DNA of 60,713 nucleotides from Pyrodictium sp. GTDB taxonomy: Archaea > Thermoproteota > Thermoprotei_A > Sulfolobales > Pyrodictiaceae. The position numbers and the translations under genes are program-made. Location: the NCBI GenBank assembly GCA_015662475.1, contig DQUB01000055.1, positions 1-60,713 of the forward strand, given 5' to 3'. Shown in pieces: positions 16,472-26,066 of the stretch (positions are counted from its first letter, which is position 1; the number at the start of each line of letters is the position of its first letter). The notes beneath the pieces are model-generated. The model saw nothing but the letters and a program-made list of their open reading frames with translations, had not been told where the DNA came from and did not search any database.

Positions 16472-17443
16472 ATGGATGGTAGTATGGAGACCACTGTGTA
16501 TGGGTGCATAGACAATAACACAATCGTTTTTGAAGTGGATGTTGAAAGCGAAATACCATTATATGTGCCATCTAGTTGCAAGGTGTTAGAGAAAAGAAAC
16601 ACACATTTAAAAGCTAGATGCAGTATTGGTCTTCAAGACCCAACATACATGCCACCAGCCTACTATCTTCTACCACTTCCACGCGATACACCATATCTAA
16701 AACAGCAAACACGAATTGTACTCGATATACCGCCTACATGGCATGCTATTGGGCTAGTTGAACACCATTCAACAGTTATTACAAAGACTAAGCGTGTCTA
16801 TATGGAGGGAGAACAACCACCTCAACTACTACTGTACAGGAAAGAACCATTACCAAAAACGTTGGAATTACATGATCTGCTCTTCGACTACCCCATACTC
16901 CTTTACAAAAGCGAAGAAGATGTGGTAAAGTGTTTGTACCACATTAAACAAAATGCGCTAAACTATGATGATACTGCTAAAGGGTTTAGCTGCAGTCTTG
17001 ATAAACCATGTGAGTTATACTGCAGCGAGTCTGTCTACAAACAGATAGTAAATACGCTAATGTCAGTAGATCTCAGCAATTTTGATCCCTACACAGCTTC
17101 TGCAATAATTCAACGCTTGCTGGGTTGCATACTGTCTACAGAGGCTATTAAAGCTATACGTGATGATCTAGTAGCACAAAAAAGAGCCATTACTAGTATC
17201 CTTGATTTAGTATCGGTTAAGATTGAAGGGGGAACTGCTACAATTAGTCTCTTGTACCCTTTCAAAAGGATTTGTATTCGCTACGACTGCGACAGTGTTG
17301 GAAAAGAAATCTGCTACTTTAAACATAACGTTATCAGTATAGACCTTAACAGTACGTGTAACATATACATAGCCTTTATATGCAGATCATGCTGGCAAGA
17401 ATTGAGACGTTTGCTGACTAGGTTCTCGAACAACAACACGTGA
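16472..17443 (+). CDS. Hypothetical protein, convergent overlap with rad50
   Basis: A 323-residue, cysteine-rich (about 14 Cys) mixed alpha/beta protein with no recognised domain. It follows the DUF711 gene by four bases and so is likely co-transcribed with it. The last 57 bases overlap the 3' end of rad50 on the other strand. Size is like that of NurA, the usual partner of rad50, but orientation and motifs do not fit that family. The many cysteines might bind metal or form disulfides. Confidence 0.7.
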   Translation: MDGSMETTVYGCIDNNTIVFEVDVESEIPLYVPSSCKVLEKRNTHLKARCSIGLQDPTYMPPAYYLLPLPRDTPYLKQQTRIVLDIPPTWHAIGLVEHHSTVITKTKRVYMEGEQPPQLLLYRKEPLPKTLELHDLLFDYPILLYKSEEDVVKCLYHIKQNALNYDDTAKGFSCSLDKPCELYCSESVYKQIVNTLMSVDLSNFDPYTASAIIQRLLGCILSTEAIKAIRDDLVAQKRAITSILDLVSVKIEGGTATISLLYPFKRICIRYDCDSVGKEICYFKHNVISIDLNSTCNIYIAFICRSCWQELRRLLTRFSNNNT

Positions 17444-20140
17444 TATACCAGACTCTTTAACAACTTCTACAACTGTATCCGCAGCCTCTTCCAACTCACG
17501 ATCATGTGTAACAACTATCATCTGATTAACACCTAGTAACTTTGGACCTTGTCGCAATATTTCAACAAGTTCTCGCCGTCTTTCTTCGTCCAAGTGTACT
17601 GTGGGCTCATCAAGTATCAATACACCCAATTTGCCTCCAAGAGCTCTAGCTATTGCTAGTCTAAAAGCTAGAGCTAACGCTATTCTTTCACCTCCACTAA
17701 GCATTGTCACACTCTTCTTACCATCCCTCGTTAGCAGGTACACATTGTATTCAGAATCTAGCTCGACTCCAAGTGCATCAACTCCAAATCTCATTATAAA
17801 TTGTTGCATTAGCATTTCTATAATCTTCTTTGCCTTTAACCTAATGAGCCTTGGCAAGCCACCTGGTTCTAACACTTTTTGGATACGCTTCAAGTCGCTG
17901 TAAGCTTTATTTATCTTAGCTAACATCTTTCTCTTCTCCTCAACAAGCTTTTCGCAATCTTGCAACTTCTTTTCATCTTCTTCAACCTTTCTTAGACGTT
18001 CTTCAAGCATAGCTTGTTCTTTAATGAGGTCCTCTATCTCTCTTCTAACCTCCTTCACACGTTTATCTACATTCCTAAACTCTTCTTCACTAAACTCTAG
18101 CGATCTAAGTCTATCGACAACCTCTTCTAGTTCAACAACTTTCTGCTCATATTTAGACTTGAGATTTGCAAGACGTTTCTCAAGCTGTTTCTTCTCAACC
18201 ATAAGTCTATCATACTCGCTTATAACCTTCTCAAACTCTTCAAGATTTTCCACAATATAGACTATTTCGTTGAGAGAGTAGCCTGCCAATGCCTCTTCCA
18301 ACATTTGTTCGGTGTGAATTAGCTCCTCTTTCAACTTATTTAGTCTCTCTTCCTCAACTTTGATTTTTGTTGCAAGCTCTTGTAGATGTTCCAACTGCTT
18401 AATACGCTCTTCAACTTTTCCAATCTCGTCTCTTAAGGCATCATACTCTTTTACAGCTGCTAATAGCTCAAGTAGCTTATTTTGAAGTTCTTGTTTTTCT
18501 CGTTCAACAACTCTTAACTTTTCATCCAACGTTCTAATATATGATACCATCTCCTCTACTTTACTCCTAGCTTTAGAAGAGCCTTCTAGAACACTTTTAA
18601 CAAACTCCATGTCCTTCTTAAGTCTCTCCTTCTTCTCAATAAGTTTTGAAAGTTTAGCTTCTAACTCCAACTTCTTTGCCCTAAGTTGTTTTATCAACTT
18701 CATTCTATGTTCAGCATCTAAAGGTCGGCCACAGAGAGGACAACGACCACTAGCTCTTGTCAACAGTTCAAGTTGTTTTGACACTTCGTCTAGTTGCGAT
18801 CTAATTGCACCTACCTCGCTATTCAACCTATCAAAATCTTTCTCTAATTTCTCAAGCACACTCTTACTTTTTGCCTCAAGCTGCTGGAGAGCGGAAAGCA
18901 GACGCTGCGGATCTCTTAAAGCTATGTTCCGTCTATTCAATGCTTGTTCAACAATAGCTACTATACGTGCTATTGCACGTTCTTTTTCCTCTCTAAGTCT
19001 ACTAATTTCTCTATCGAGATCCGTGAGACGTTTTTTAATGGTTTCATATTCTGCTACACGGTTACTTAGACGAGTTAGCTGATCATACAGTAGACGTCGT
19101 CTTCTCATAAGCTCTTCAAGCTCTTTTACTTCTACAACTCTACCTCTATACTTTCGTATGAAGTTGGCAATATTTGCAATTTCTCTTTCAAGCATACTCT
19201 TCTTCTCTAAAAGCACCCTTACCCTTTTTGCTACTTCCACCTTACTCTTAACCTCTTCGATCGAACCATACTTCTCCATGATGGCGTTTATCTGGCTCTC
19301 AATATCTCTAAGCTCGTCTTCAACTTCTCTAATTTCATTCTCCACTTCAGCTAATTCTTTCTCGAGCATTTCTCTTCTATTGCTAAGCGAGATGTATTCT
19401 TCATGAAGAGTTCTTAGATGTTGTAGTTTCTCTTCTAGCTCTGAAAGCAACTGTTTCTTCTCCAACAGCTTTTGCGTAATTTTGGCAAGTTGAGATTGAA
19501 GTTGTGGTTTTACCTCAACTTCTTTTCTGAGCCTTTGCACCTCGTTTTCCAAGTGGCTAATATCGTTTATTATTAGGTTGCGCCTATTTTCAATCTCTTT
19601 TACAAGGTACTTTATCCTCTCATAAGCTTTCTCTATAGCGTTAAGACCCAATAGCGTGTTTAGCATGTCTATACGCTTGTTTTTGTCGTAAAGTATTAGG
19701 TCTATCTCGCCTTGCCTAGCAATCATGGAGAAACGGGCAAGCGATGCATCAATCCCTGTTAACTTTCTAATTTCTAGTTCTACGTTCTTCACACCATATG
19801 CAATAAGTCTTCTACTATTTTGCTCGTCGACCTCATATAGTCTTGCATCTGAAGCTCCTGCACGATTTATGATACGTTCGACAATGTATTTGCGTGAACC
19901 AAGCCTAAAGCATACTCTAATATATGCACGTGGTGCACCTAGTCTGATTAGAGGCTCTTTCTTTCTAGGATCACGACTATGGATTGAGAATAGTGCATAT
20001 GTTATAGCATCTATAATGCTTGTCTTTCCCGCCCCATTAGGTCCGACTATAACCGTAATGCCAGGTTCAAGCTTTAATCTAGTCTCTTTATGACTTAGAA
20101 CGTTCTCCATATAAACTTCCTCTAAGATCAATAAAATCAC
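17387..20140 (-). CDS. rad50: DNA double-strand break repair ATPase Rad50
   Basis: A 917-residue SMC-like ATPase. The N-terminal lobe has Walker A GPNGAGKTSIID (about 34-45); two long coiled coils flank the zinc hook CPLCGRPL (about 465); the C-terminal lobe has the signature LSGGERIALALAFRLAIA (about 813) and Walker B VLILDEPTVHLD. It pairs with Mre11 to tether and process DNA ends. Its start overlaps the mre11 stop by 4 bases. The nurA gene usually found in this operon is absent next to it. Confidence 0.97.
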   Translation of the reverse strand: MILLILEEVYMENVLSHKETRLKLEPGITVIVGPNGAGKTSIIDAITYALFSIHSRDPRKKEPLIRLGAPRAYIRVCFRLGSRKYIVERIINRAGASDARLYEVDEQNSRRLIAYGVKNVELEIRKLTGIDASLARFSMIARQGEIDLILYDKNKRIDMLNTLLGLNAIEKAYERIKYLVKEIENRRNLIINDISHLENEVQRLRKEVEVKPQLQSQLAKITQKLLEKKQLLSELEEKLQHLRTLHEEYISLSNRREMLEKELAEVENEIREVEDELRDIESQINAIMEKYGSIEEVKSKVEVAKRVRVLLEKKSMLEREIANIANFIRKYRGRVVEVKELEELMRRRRLLYDQLTRLSNRVAEYETIKKRLTDLDREISRLREEKERAIARIVAIVEQALNRRNIALRDPQRLLSALQQLEAKSKSVLEKLEKDFDRLNSEVGAIRSQLDEVSKQLELLTRASGRCPLCGRPLDAEHRMKLIKQLRAKKLELEAKLSKLIEKKERLKKDMEFVKSVLEGSSKARSKVEEMVSYIRTLDEKLRVVEREKQELQNKLLELLAAVKEYDALRDEIGKVEERIKQLEHLQELATKIKVEEERLNKLKEELIHTEQMLEEALAGYSLNEIVYIVENLEEFEKVISEYDRLMVEKKQLEKRLANLKSKYEQKVVELEEVVDRLRSLEFSEEEFRNVDKRVKEVRREIEDLIKEQAMLEERLRKVEEDEKKLQDCEKLVEEKRKMLAKINKAYSDLKRIQKVLEPGGLPRLIRLKAKKIIEMLMQQFIMRFGVDALGVELDSEYNVYLLTRDGKKSVTMLSGGERIALALAFRLAIARALGGKLGVLILDEPTVHLDEERRRELVEILRQGPKLLGVNQMIVVTHDRELEEAADTVVEVVKESGISRVVVREPSQQTSQFLPA

Positions 20141-21402
20141 CTCAACCTATTTCGTCTTAAAAGCATGTCTAAGGTTCTACTTGCTGAACTACGCTTAGAA
20201 GACACTCTTGCTATTGAAACGGGTGTCCACTCAATATCGATGCCATAGCGTTCTAAAACTATCTTCAAACCTTCACGCAACGCTTCACTTTCACTACCAC
20301 TACTTAAAACTGTTATTAGAGTGTCTGCAAGTTCTGCTAAACTTTTATCTCCCAATAGTTTCTCTAGAAGTTCAAGTCTGTCAAGAGGCTTTGTAACATG
20401 TTCTATACCCTCAACAGCTATTCCAATATCATCAGACTTCTTCTCAACGTAAACTCTATAGTCTAGAACAACACGTCTAAGGAAGCGCTCCAAAATGTTT
20501 AGAATTTTAGACTTGTTATATTCTCCGCCCACAACACGTACATAGACAAAGGGTTTCTTGCTAGTTCTACCTCTAGACACGATATCGGCTACAAAACGCT
20601 TTACCTTCAACTCCATAGAATCCACATCATCTATCACAAGCTCATATTGCGGTCTAACTTTTTGCAGTCTTATCTTCTGCCTATACGATACATTATTTCC
20701 AAGCTCTACCAGTACGACGTAGCGTTCAGGTTGCGCTCTAAACTCGTCTACTCGCATAACCTCTGGAGAGCCTGGATACACAGCAACACTATCGCCAATC
20801 TCAAACTCCTTGTATGTGTGAACATGGCCTAGGGCATAGTATGTATAGCCTTTTGGTATATCACCTAACTCCAACTCATAGTCAAAACACGAGCCTCGGA
20901 CACACTGGTGCAACAATAGGATGCTGGGCATGTTGGTTGGAGGATTTGACAGTTTTTTGAGTATAAGTTTAAGCGCACTACTAGAAGTCTTCTTTCTATT
21001 CCCAATACCAGCTACAAAAACTTCTCCTGACCGCGTTTTAACTGTGTAGGTAAGTCTTTGCTCGCTTATTCCAACAAGTCTAACATAGCCAAGCTCTTCT
21101 AGGAGTACTAAGGGTGGTAGAACACGACGTTTAGGCGTATCATGGTCACCTAATATTGCTATAAATGGGATGCCTTTTTCACGCAACCTTCTAAGATGCC
21201 TTATAGCAGTCAGTATTGCTTGAGGTGGAGGCCTTATAGAGTCGAAGAAGTCTCCTGAATGCACTACAAGATCAACGTGTTCTCTTAGAGCAATATCGAT
21301 AATCTCTTCAAATACATCGTACACATCATTTTCTCTCTCAACAATACCATATTGTCTATAACCTAGATGTGTGTCTGAAGTATGTAGCACGTGTACGCTC
21401 AT
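20137..21402 (-). CDS. mre11: DNA double-strand break repair nuclease Mre11
   Basis: A 421-residue calcineurin-like phosphoesterase. The five metal motifs are visible: TSDTHLG at the N-terminus, VVHSGDFFD (about 46-54), LGDHDTP, LLLHQ and YYALGHVHTY. The C-terminal capping domain is followed by a basic tail (SSKRSSASRTLDMLLRRNRLR) likely to bind Rad50 or DNA. Mre11 trims DNA ends with Rad50; the HerA helicase joins resection in archaea. The gene is 15 bases after herA and overlaps rad50 by 4. Confidence 0.96.
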   Translation of the reverse strand: MSVHVLHTSDTHLGYRQYGIVERENDVYDVFEEIIDIALREHVDLVVHSGDFFDSIRPPPQAILTAIRHLRRLREKGIPFIAILGDHDTPKRRVLPPLVLLEELGYVRLVGISEQRLTYTVKTRSGEVFVAGIGNRKKTSSSALKLILKKLSNPPTNMPSILLLHQCVRGSCFDYELELGDIPKGYTYYALGHVHTYKEFEIGDSVAVYPGSPEVMRVDEFRAQPERYVVLVELGNNVSYRQKIRLQKVRPQYELVIDDVDSMELKVKRFVADIVSRGRTSKKPFVYVRVVGGEYNKSKILNILERFLRRVVLDYRVYVEKKSDDIGIAVEGIEHVTKPLDRLELLEKLLGDKSLAELADTLITVLSSGSESEALREGLKIVLERYGIDIEWTPVSIARVSSKRSSASRTLDMLLRRNRLR

Positions 21403-21417
21403 AACATCTAACCTCCT

Positions 21418-22902
21418 TTAACGCGTAAACCCCTTTATCACAGCCTCAACCATTTCATCAACCACATCGTACTCCTCGCTTACTGATGACTGCCATTCTC
21501 TAACTATGTCTGGGTCTGCACCACCAAGTCTTCCCTGGAACTTGTCTATCTTAACAAGTGCTGGTACACGTACAAATGGGCCAATTAGTATTGCCTCACC
21601 CACATTTAAACCTGCAAGCTGTTCTGCAAGATCTTCACTCAAAGTCTCGCTTGCTTCTCTAATATACTTTTGATCTGAAGGCTCAACTATCTTTAAGACA
21701 ATCTTGTTGTTCATCTGGCTTAAAATGTCAACGTCTATAGATTTGGGTCTTTGGCTTACAATCGCTAAACCCACGCCAAACTTTCTACCCTCCCTCGCTA
21801 TCCTAGCCATCCAATACTTTGAAAGAGTGGTTCTATCCTTGGGCGCTAGTATGTGTGCTTCCTCTACGAAGATGAGTATTGGAACTGCTAAACCTTCTCC
21901 AAACCTTTTGTATCTTTTACGCTCATAGAGTATACGTCTTAGGAAGTGGCTTACAACAACATCGGCTGCCTCCTCATCAACACGACTCAGATCAACAATA
22001 TTTGCATAACCATACTTAATCCTACTAACAACGTCTACCACATTTTCGTCAAGTATATCTCGATACTTCTCTTGTAGAGACTCGATCTTGTTTAGCACAG
22101 CTGCAACAGCCTTTGGATCCTCTCTACCTTTTAAGCTTTCTACAGCTTTTATCAACCTATCAATGAAGCTACCCTCTCTAGACTCCATAGCTTTAGCATA
22201 TGCTCTACGGAGAACACGCTCTTGGTTATAGAACCTATGCTCTATACCTAGCAAAACCATTAGCTCAGACACAGTCAGTAGCTCTGGATTCAGTTTCGCA
22301 TCAATGACATTCACCTTGCCCCCTATTGTGGAGCCAACATATTCGCCATGAAAATCGAAGATTAAGACAGTACCACCAATCCTAACAATTCTATCTGCCA
22401 ACACTGCTACAGTGTTGCTTTTACCAGCACCCGTTACAGCAAGTATAGCTAGATGTCTCGTTACAAGCTTGTTTACATCAACGTAGACCGGAACTTCAGG
22501 TCGAGAGAGTAGTGTGCCTATACGTATCATACGAGGTTCTTTACCACCAAACACTTTCTCAAGTATATGCTGAGGCGCCCTATATACCGGCGAACCTGGT
22601 GGTGGCGGTATACGTGGAAGCTCAAATCTTGCTATGTCGCCTATAAGCTTAATTTTACCCTCAAAGAAATTGTCGCCAATTCTACCTTTCAAAAGCCTAG
22701 ATATGACCGTAGGATCTTTTACTCCATCCATTACAGAGAAAGCTGTGTTTCTTGCTCCAACCCATTCAATCATACCCAACACTTGCAAACCATTACCATA
22801 ATTGATTACCACATAATCGCCTAGGAGTGGTGGTTTATCCGAAACAAAACGTACTACCGATGGTGTTGACTCGTCTAACACGTATCCTATAGGCTTTGAC
22901 AA
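21418..22902 (-). CDS. herA: DNA translocase/helicase HerA
   Basis: A 494-residue FtsK-HerA ATPase. It has an N-terminal HAS-barrel, Walker A AVTGAGKSNTVAVLADRI (about 160-178), Walker B ILIFVEEAHIL, and the downstream arginine-finger region FGVGLAIVSQRPKSID. HerA forms a hexamer that, with NurA, resects DNA ends after Mre11-Rad50. It is the first of the three repair genes and is 46 bases downstream of the THUMP-protein gene in the same direction. Confidence 0.95.
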   Translation of the reverse strand: MSKPIGYVLDESTPSVVRFVSDKPPLLGDYVVINYGNGLQVLGMIEWVGARNTAFSVMDGVKDPTVISRLLKGRIGDNFFEGKIKLIGDIARFELPRIPPPPGSPVYRAPQHILEKVFGGKEPRMIRIGTLLSRPEVPVYVDVNKLVTRHLAILAVTGAGKSNTVAVLADRIVRIGGTVLIFDFHGEYVGSTIGGKVNVIDAKLNPELLTVSELMVLLGIEHRFYNQERVLRRAYAKAMESREGSFIDRLIKAVESLKGREDPKAVAAVLNKIESLQEKYRDILDENVVDVVSRIKYGYANIVDLSRVDEEAADVVVSHFLRRILYERKRYKRFGEGLAVPILIFVEEAHILAPKDRTTLSKYWMARIAREGRKFGVGLAIVSQRPKSIDVDILSQMNNKIVLKIVEPSDQKYIREASETLSEDLAEQLAGLNVGEAILIGPFVRVPALVKIDKFQGRLGGADPDIVREWQSSVSEEYDVVDEMVEAVIKGFTR

Positions 22903-22948
22903 GCAATCCCCACTCTAGAGTTTAGAACCAAGTAATATCGGATAACTT

Positions 22949-23527
22949 TTAAGGAGAAAGGCATGTCAATCGGCTACTGTTACGCGAATATATTTGATTA
23001 GGTCTAACAACACTTATAGCGACATATTTCTGCGATCCTCCGTAAACGCTAACACTTTTAACTAGGACTATAATTGTTGGATTTGTGAGATCAACGCTAT
23101 ACTTCTTCTCGCAACTAGCAACTATTGCGTTTACAACATCTAACTTATGAAGCTTCTTCTTCACATCTACATCAACTATGCTGCCTTCAACTCTAATTGC
23201 AATCTTATCGCCTTCCAGAACCTTTTCACTTAATATTCTACAAGCTTCTCTAGCGAACATACTGGTTTTTGGCTGACACACAATGTCTACAGGGATTATG
23301 CGTAGCAGAAATGGTTCATTTACAAACTTCTCACAGTTCTTTTCAACAAACTTGAAGGGGTCTTCGTAGAGTCTTAAGAATAGTACATGTTGAGATGAAC
23401 CAAAAATACTGTAACGTGTTAAACTCGAAAGAAATCTTTCAACTCTGCTTCGAGCACCCCATCGAGGCTCAAACACAACTATTAGGTTGAACAGCTGTTT
23501 ACATAGTCTTTGCAAGGTTTGTCTCAC
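22949..23527 (-). CDS. THUMP-domain protein
   Basis: A 192-residue protein whose C-terminal half (about 85-180) has the THUMP pattern: DKIAIRVEGS, a KKLHKLDVVNAIVASCEKKYSVDLTNPTIIVLV run, and YVAISVV. THUMP domains bind tRNA and usually come fused to methyltransferase, thiolation or deaminase domains, but no catalytic domain is visible here. The start overlaps the stop of the GNAT-ABC gene by 4 bases, and herA follows 46 bases later. It may act as a separate RNA-binding subunit, as Tan1-like proteins do. Confidence 0.75.
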   Translation of the reverse strand: MRQTLQRLCKQLFNLIVVFEPRWGARSRVERFLSSLTRYSIFGSSQHVLFLRLYEDPFKFVEKNCEKFVNEPFLLRIIPVDIVCQPKTSMFAREACRILSEKVLEGDKIAIRVEGSIVDVDVKKKLHKLDVVNAIVASCEKKYSVDLTNPTIIVLVKSVSVYGGSQKYVAISVVRPNQIYSRNSSRLTCLSP

Positions 23528-25506
23528 ACCTTGGCTGCTTCTAGTGAAGCCATATACTCATCAAAGCTCTTCACCACTACTGTTCCATAGCCAACTATTA
23601 TGATTTTATCGGGAGACAAGGCTTTGAGCACTTCTAGACGATTTGTCGCTACTACTAACGTTATACCTGCATTGCGACAAAGTTGCGACAATTTTCGAGC
23701 TACACGCTGTGCAGTTTGAGGGTCCAAATGAGCTGCAAACTCGTCTACAACTAGCAGATTTGGTTTTGATGCTATAAGACTTGCAAGTTTTGCTCTCTCC
23801 TTCTGACCTGTAGACAGCTCCGTGATCTTAGCCCTATAGAATATCGCGTCTGAAAGCCCAACAGCATTTAATATCTCAACTGCAGTAGCTGCATCGCCAG
23901 TTTTACGCGAAATATGTTCAAGTATTGTTTCTTCGCCAAATTCAGGCTCATGTTCACCCGGCAACAGGTATTCAACTTTAGCATTCTTAGGAACCTTTAT
24001 AACACCCTCCGAAGGTCTATAATTTTCATCCTCCATCTGCTTTACTGCCCCTATTAGGAGTCTCAATAGCGTTGTTTTGCCTGCACCAGAAGCTCCTACA
24101 ACTGCCACAATTTCTCCAGGCTCTATTCTAAGGTTTACATCACGCAAGACATATCGTTCAACTACACGTCTTTCTGCACCAAAAGCCTTTAACACATCTT
24201 GTAATTCTTTAGACAACTTTGCAACGTCCAAGACATTACGATACTTTTTCGTAACATTCTCAAAGACTATTGGTCCGCTAAGCTTCTCAACCTTGCCAAA
24301 TCGTGGAACGAATAGCTTGCCTCTATGCTGTTTCGCTATAGGATCTTTTCTTAGAAACTCTTCTATCCTCCTCCTCGCCTCTTCAGTTAATGGGTACATT
24401 AGGACGGGTCTACCACTCGCTGTATCCCACATGTAGACAAAGCCTGCTTTTTCAAAGAACGGGTTGTATCTTGCCATTTGCGCTATTGTTTCAACTACAT
24501 GCTTCTTGCGTTTCATTTCAGGTATTCTTCTCTCTGCAATCCACTGTACAGCGAGTTTAACGGCTAAAACGCCAAGTCCATCACCTCTATAGTCGGGGTG
24601 TATCACTACACGAGCTATGCGTGCTGCAGCAGTATTAGCTCTGCGCAGCGCCTCTTCAGCTATTTCCTCACCTACAACAGCTCTTGCAATACGTTTACTG
24701 CCATAAAGTTCTGCTAGTTGTTTATACCTCCTAATTATCTCTAGACGACGTGTATAGGCTAGAGGCCAAAAGGTTGGGTGAAACCAGTCCTTGGGAAACA
24801 CCTTCTCCCTAATCATTTTCTCTATCCTAACAGAGCCATTGACAACGACGCGTCTATGCATGAGAGGAATCGGAGTATCAACTCTTACGTAGCCAACAAC
24901 TCTTGGTTCATGAGGCTCTCTTACAGCTAGTTCGAGGATCAAAAATCTTGAGGATGGTAGACTACCTCTAATTTCCTGCAGTTTTGTTGGAACACCATCC
25001 TCGGGACAGCTAGGCTGAACATTTGACTGGAAGTATTTGCCACATATAGGACACTTCCAAATAGCTACTATCTCTTCTCTGCTAGCGTAGTGGTATTGTT
25101 CTAACGCAACTATCTCTTGGTAATCCTCCTCGAATACTGCTTCTCGAGCAACCACAACGTACTCGTAGATTGGCTTGCCTCGAACAGGATCGCTTCTAAC
25201 TAGACGCACCTCTTTCCTCCAAGGAGGCCAAACTTGGATTCGTTCACCTTCCCATACCCTCCAAAGCAAGAACGAATCTCTTTCAGCAATGTTCACGCCA
25301 TCAACGTGGTCGGGTTCACGGAGCAGTTTCAGTATAAGTTTTTCACCAGGTGCAAGCCAACGAGCTATACTAGCTGGCATAAGAAGGCATAAACGTGCAG
25401 ACTCATAGCGAACTAGAAGACAGCCTTGCCATCTAACGCCTACACGCGGTACAACAACCTTCTCCACTAGAACCTCAACCTCTTTCAACACTGGTATACT
25501 CTGCAC
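23524..25506 (-). CDS. GNAT acetyltransferase fused to an ABC-type ATPase
   Basis: A 660-residue soluble fusion. Residues 152-167 hold a small zinc-finger-like CPICGKYF...C motif. Residues about 270-360 form a GNAT domain with the acetyl-CoA-binding RVVIHPDYRGDGLG (299-312). Residues about 411-650 are an ABC ATPase with Walker A GASGAGKTTL (471-480), signature LSTGQKERAKLASL, and Walker B LLVVDEFAAHLD. It corresponds to the archaeal group 'ABC-type ATPase fused to a predicted acetyltransferase'. There is no membrane domain, so it is not a transporter. It sits in the operon NMNAT, this gene, THUMP, herA, mre11, rad50. Substrate unknown. Confidence 0.85.
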   Translation of the reverse strand: MQSIPVLKEVEVLVEKVVVPRVGVRWQGCLLVRYESARLCLLMPASIARWLAPGEKLILKLLREPDHVDGVNIAERDSFLLWRVWEGERIQVWPPWRKEVRLVRSDPVRGKPIYEYVVVAREAVFEEDYQEIVALEQYHYASREEIVAIWKCPICGKYFQSNVQPSCPEDGVPTKLQEIRGSLPSSRFLILELAVREPHEPRVVGYVRVDTPIPLMHRRVVVNGSVRIEKMIREKVFPKDWFHPTFWPLAYTRRLEIIRRYKQLAELYGSKRIARAVVGEEIAEEALRRANTAAARIARVVIHPDYRGDGLGVLAVKLAVQWIAERRIPEMKRKKHVVETIAQMARYNPFFEKAGFVYMWDTASGRPVLMYPLTEEARRRIEEFLRKDPIAKQHRGKLFVPRFGKVEKLSGPIVFENVTKKYRNVLDVAKLSKELQDVLKAFGAERRVVERYVLRDVNLRIEPGEIVAVVGASGAGKTTLLRLLIGAVKQMEDENYRPSEGVIKVPKNAKVEYLLPGEHEPEFGEETILEHISRKTGDAATAVEILNAVGLSDAIFYRAKITELSTGQKERAKLASLIASKPNLLVVDEFAAHLDPQTAQRVARKLSQLCRNAGITLVVATNRLEVLKALSPDKIIIVGYGTVVVKSFDEYMASLEAAKV

Positions 25507-26066
25507 AGCTTCTCAGCCCCACCACCCTCCTTACAAACTCTGTAAAGCTTCTTCAATCTTTCAACACCACCTATATCCTCAATAATTTTTGCAACACTTG
25601 ATGGCACCAACTCCTTCCATCTCTCGTCTCCAGCAACAATCATTAACCGTATCTTCTCCCCCGCAAACACCTCTCTACGGAACAACGGTGGGTTTATGAC
25701 ATTCACCCCTATATCACGTGCAACAGACTCCACAATAGGATTACGAGTTGCTATTGCGTGGATAGGGGGAGACAGCATGAGTATGTAGTGTAGCGAGGCA
25801 ATATTCACTTCTAGTGTTGGCGCGGTAATTGTAATGATCTTTGATAGGTCTATGCCTTTTTCGCGCAAAGCTTCTCTAATCATCATGATTCGCTCGCCAG
25901 CTGTAAAAGGGTTCCTCCATGTATGGCTCTCACTAGCCATTCCAATAACAACTACAACTTCGTCAAAGCGCTCTAGCAACCACTCTATAACCGCTAAATG
26001 CCCTTTGTGGAATGGTTGAAAACGACCTATAAAGAGAACCCTACTCAAAGCCATTCTGGGACCCAT
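25485..26066 (-). CDS. Nicotinamide-nucleotide adenylyltransferase
   Basis: A 193-residue nucleotidyltransferase making NAD from NMN and ATP. The FIGRFQPFHKGH motif (about 11-22) and SHTWRNPFTAGERIMMI segment are those of archaeal NMNAT; the C-terminal ISxxxR-type motif seen in most members is not distinct here. The frame may start at 26066 or at a second ATG at 26054. The start at 26066 abuts the GTG of the divergent NAD-kinase-family gene, so both steps of NAD(P) formation lie side by side. The 3' end overlaps the GNAT-ABC gene by 22 bases. Confidence 0.9.
   Translation of the reverse strand: MGPRMALSRVLFIGRFQPFHKGHLAVIEWLLERFDEVVVVIGMASESHTWRNPFTAGERIMMIREALREKGIDLSKIITITAPTLEVNIASLHYILMLSPPIHAIATRNPIVESVARDIGVNVINPPLFRREVFAGEKIRLMIVAGDERWKELVPSSVAKIIEDIGGVERLKKLYRVCKEGGGAEKLCRVYQC

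Noticed and set aside
16472..17443. nurA in its usual place beside rad50
   Set aside because: The gene is on the opposite strand, and the catalytic Asp/Glu motifs of NurA are not visible; only the length fits.
17601..20093. Long Ser/Phe-rich open frames on the plus strand opposite rad50
   Set aside because: They are antisense shadows of the coiled-coil region: Glu/Lys codons read backwards give Ser/Phe/Leu, and the rad50 frame is intact with all motifs.
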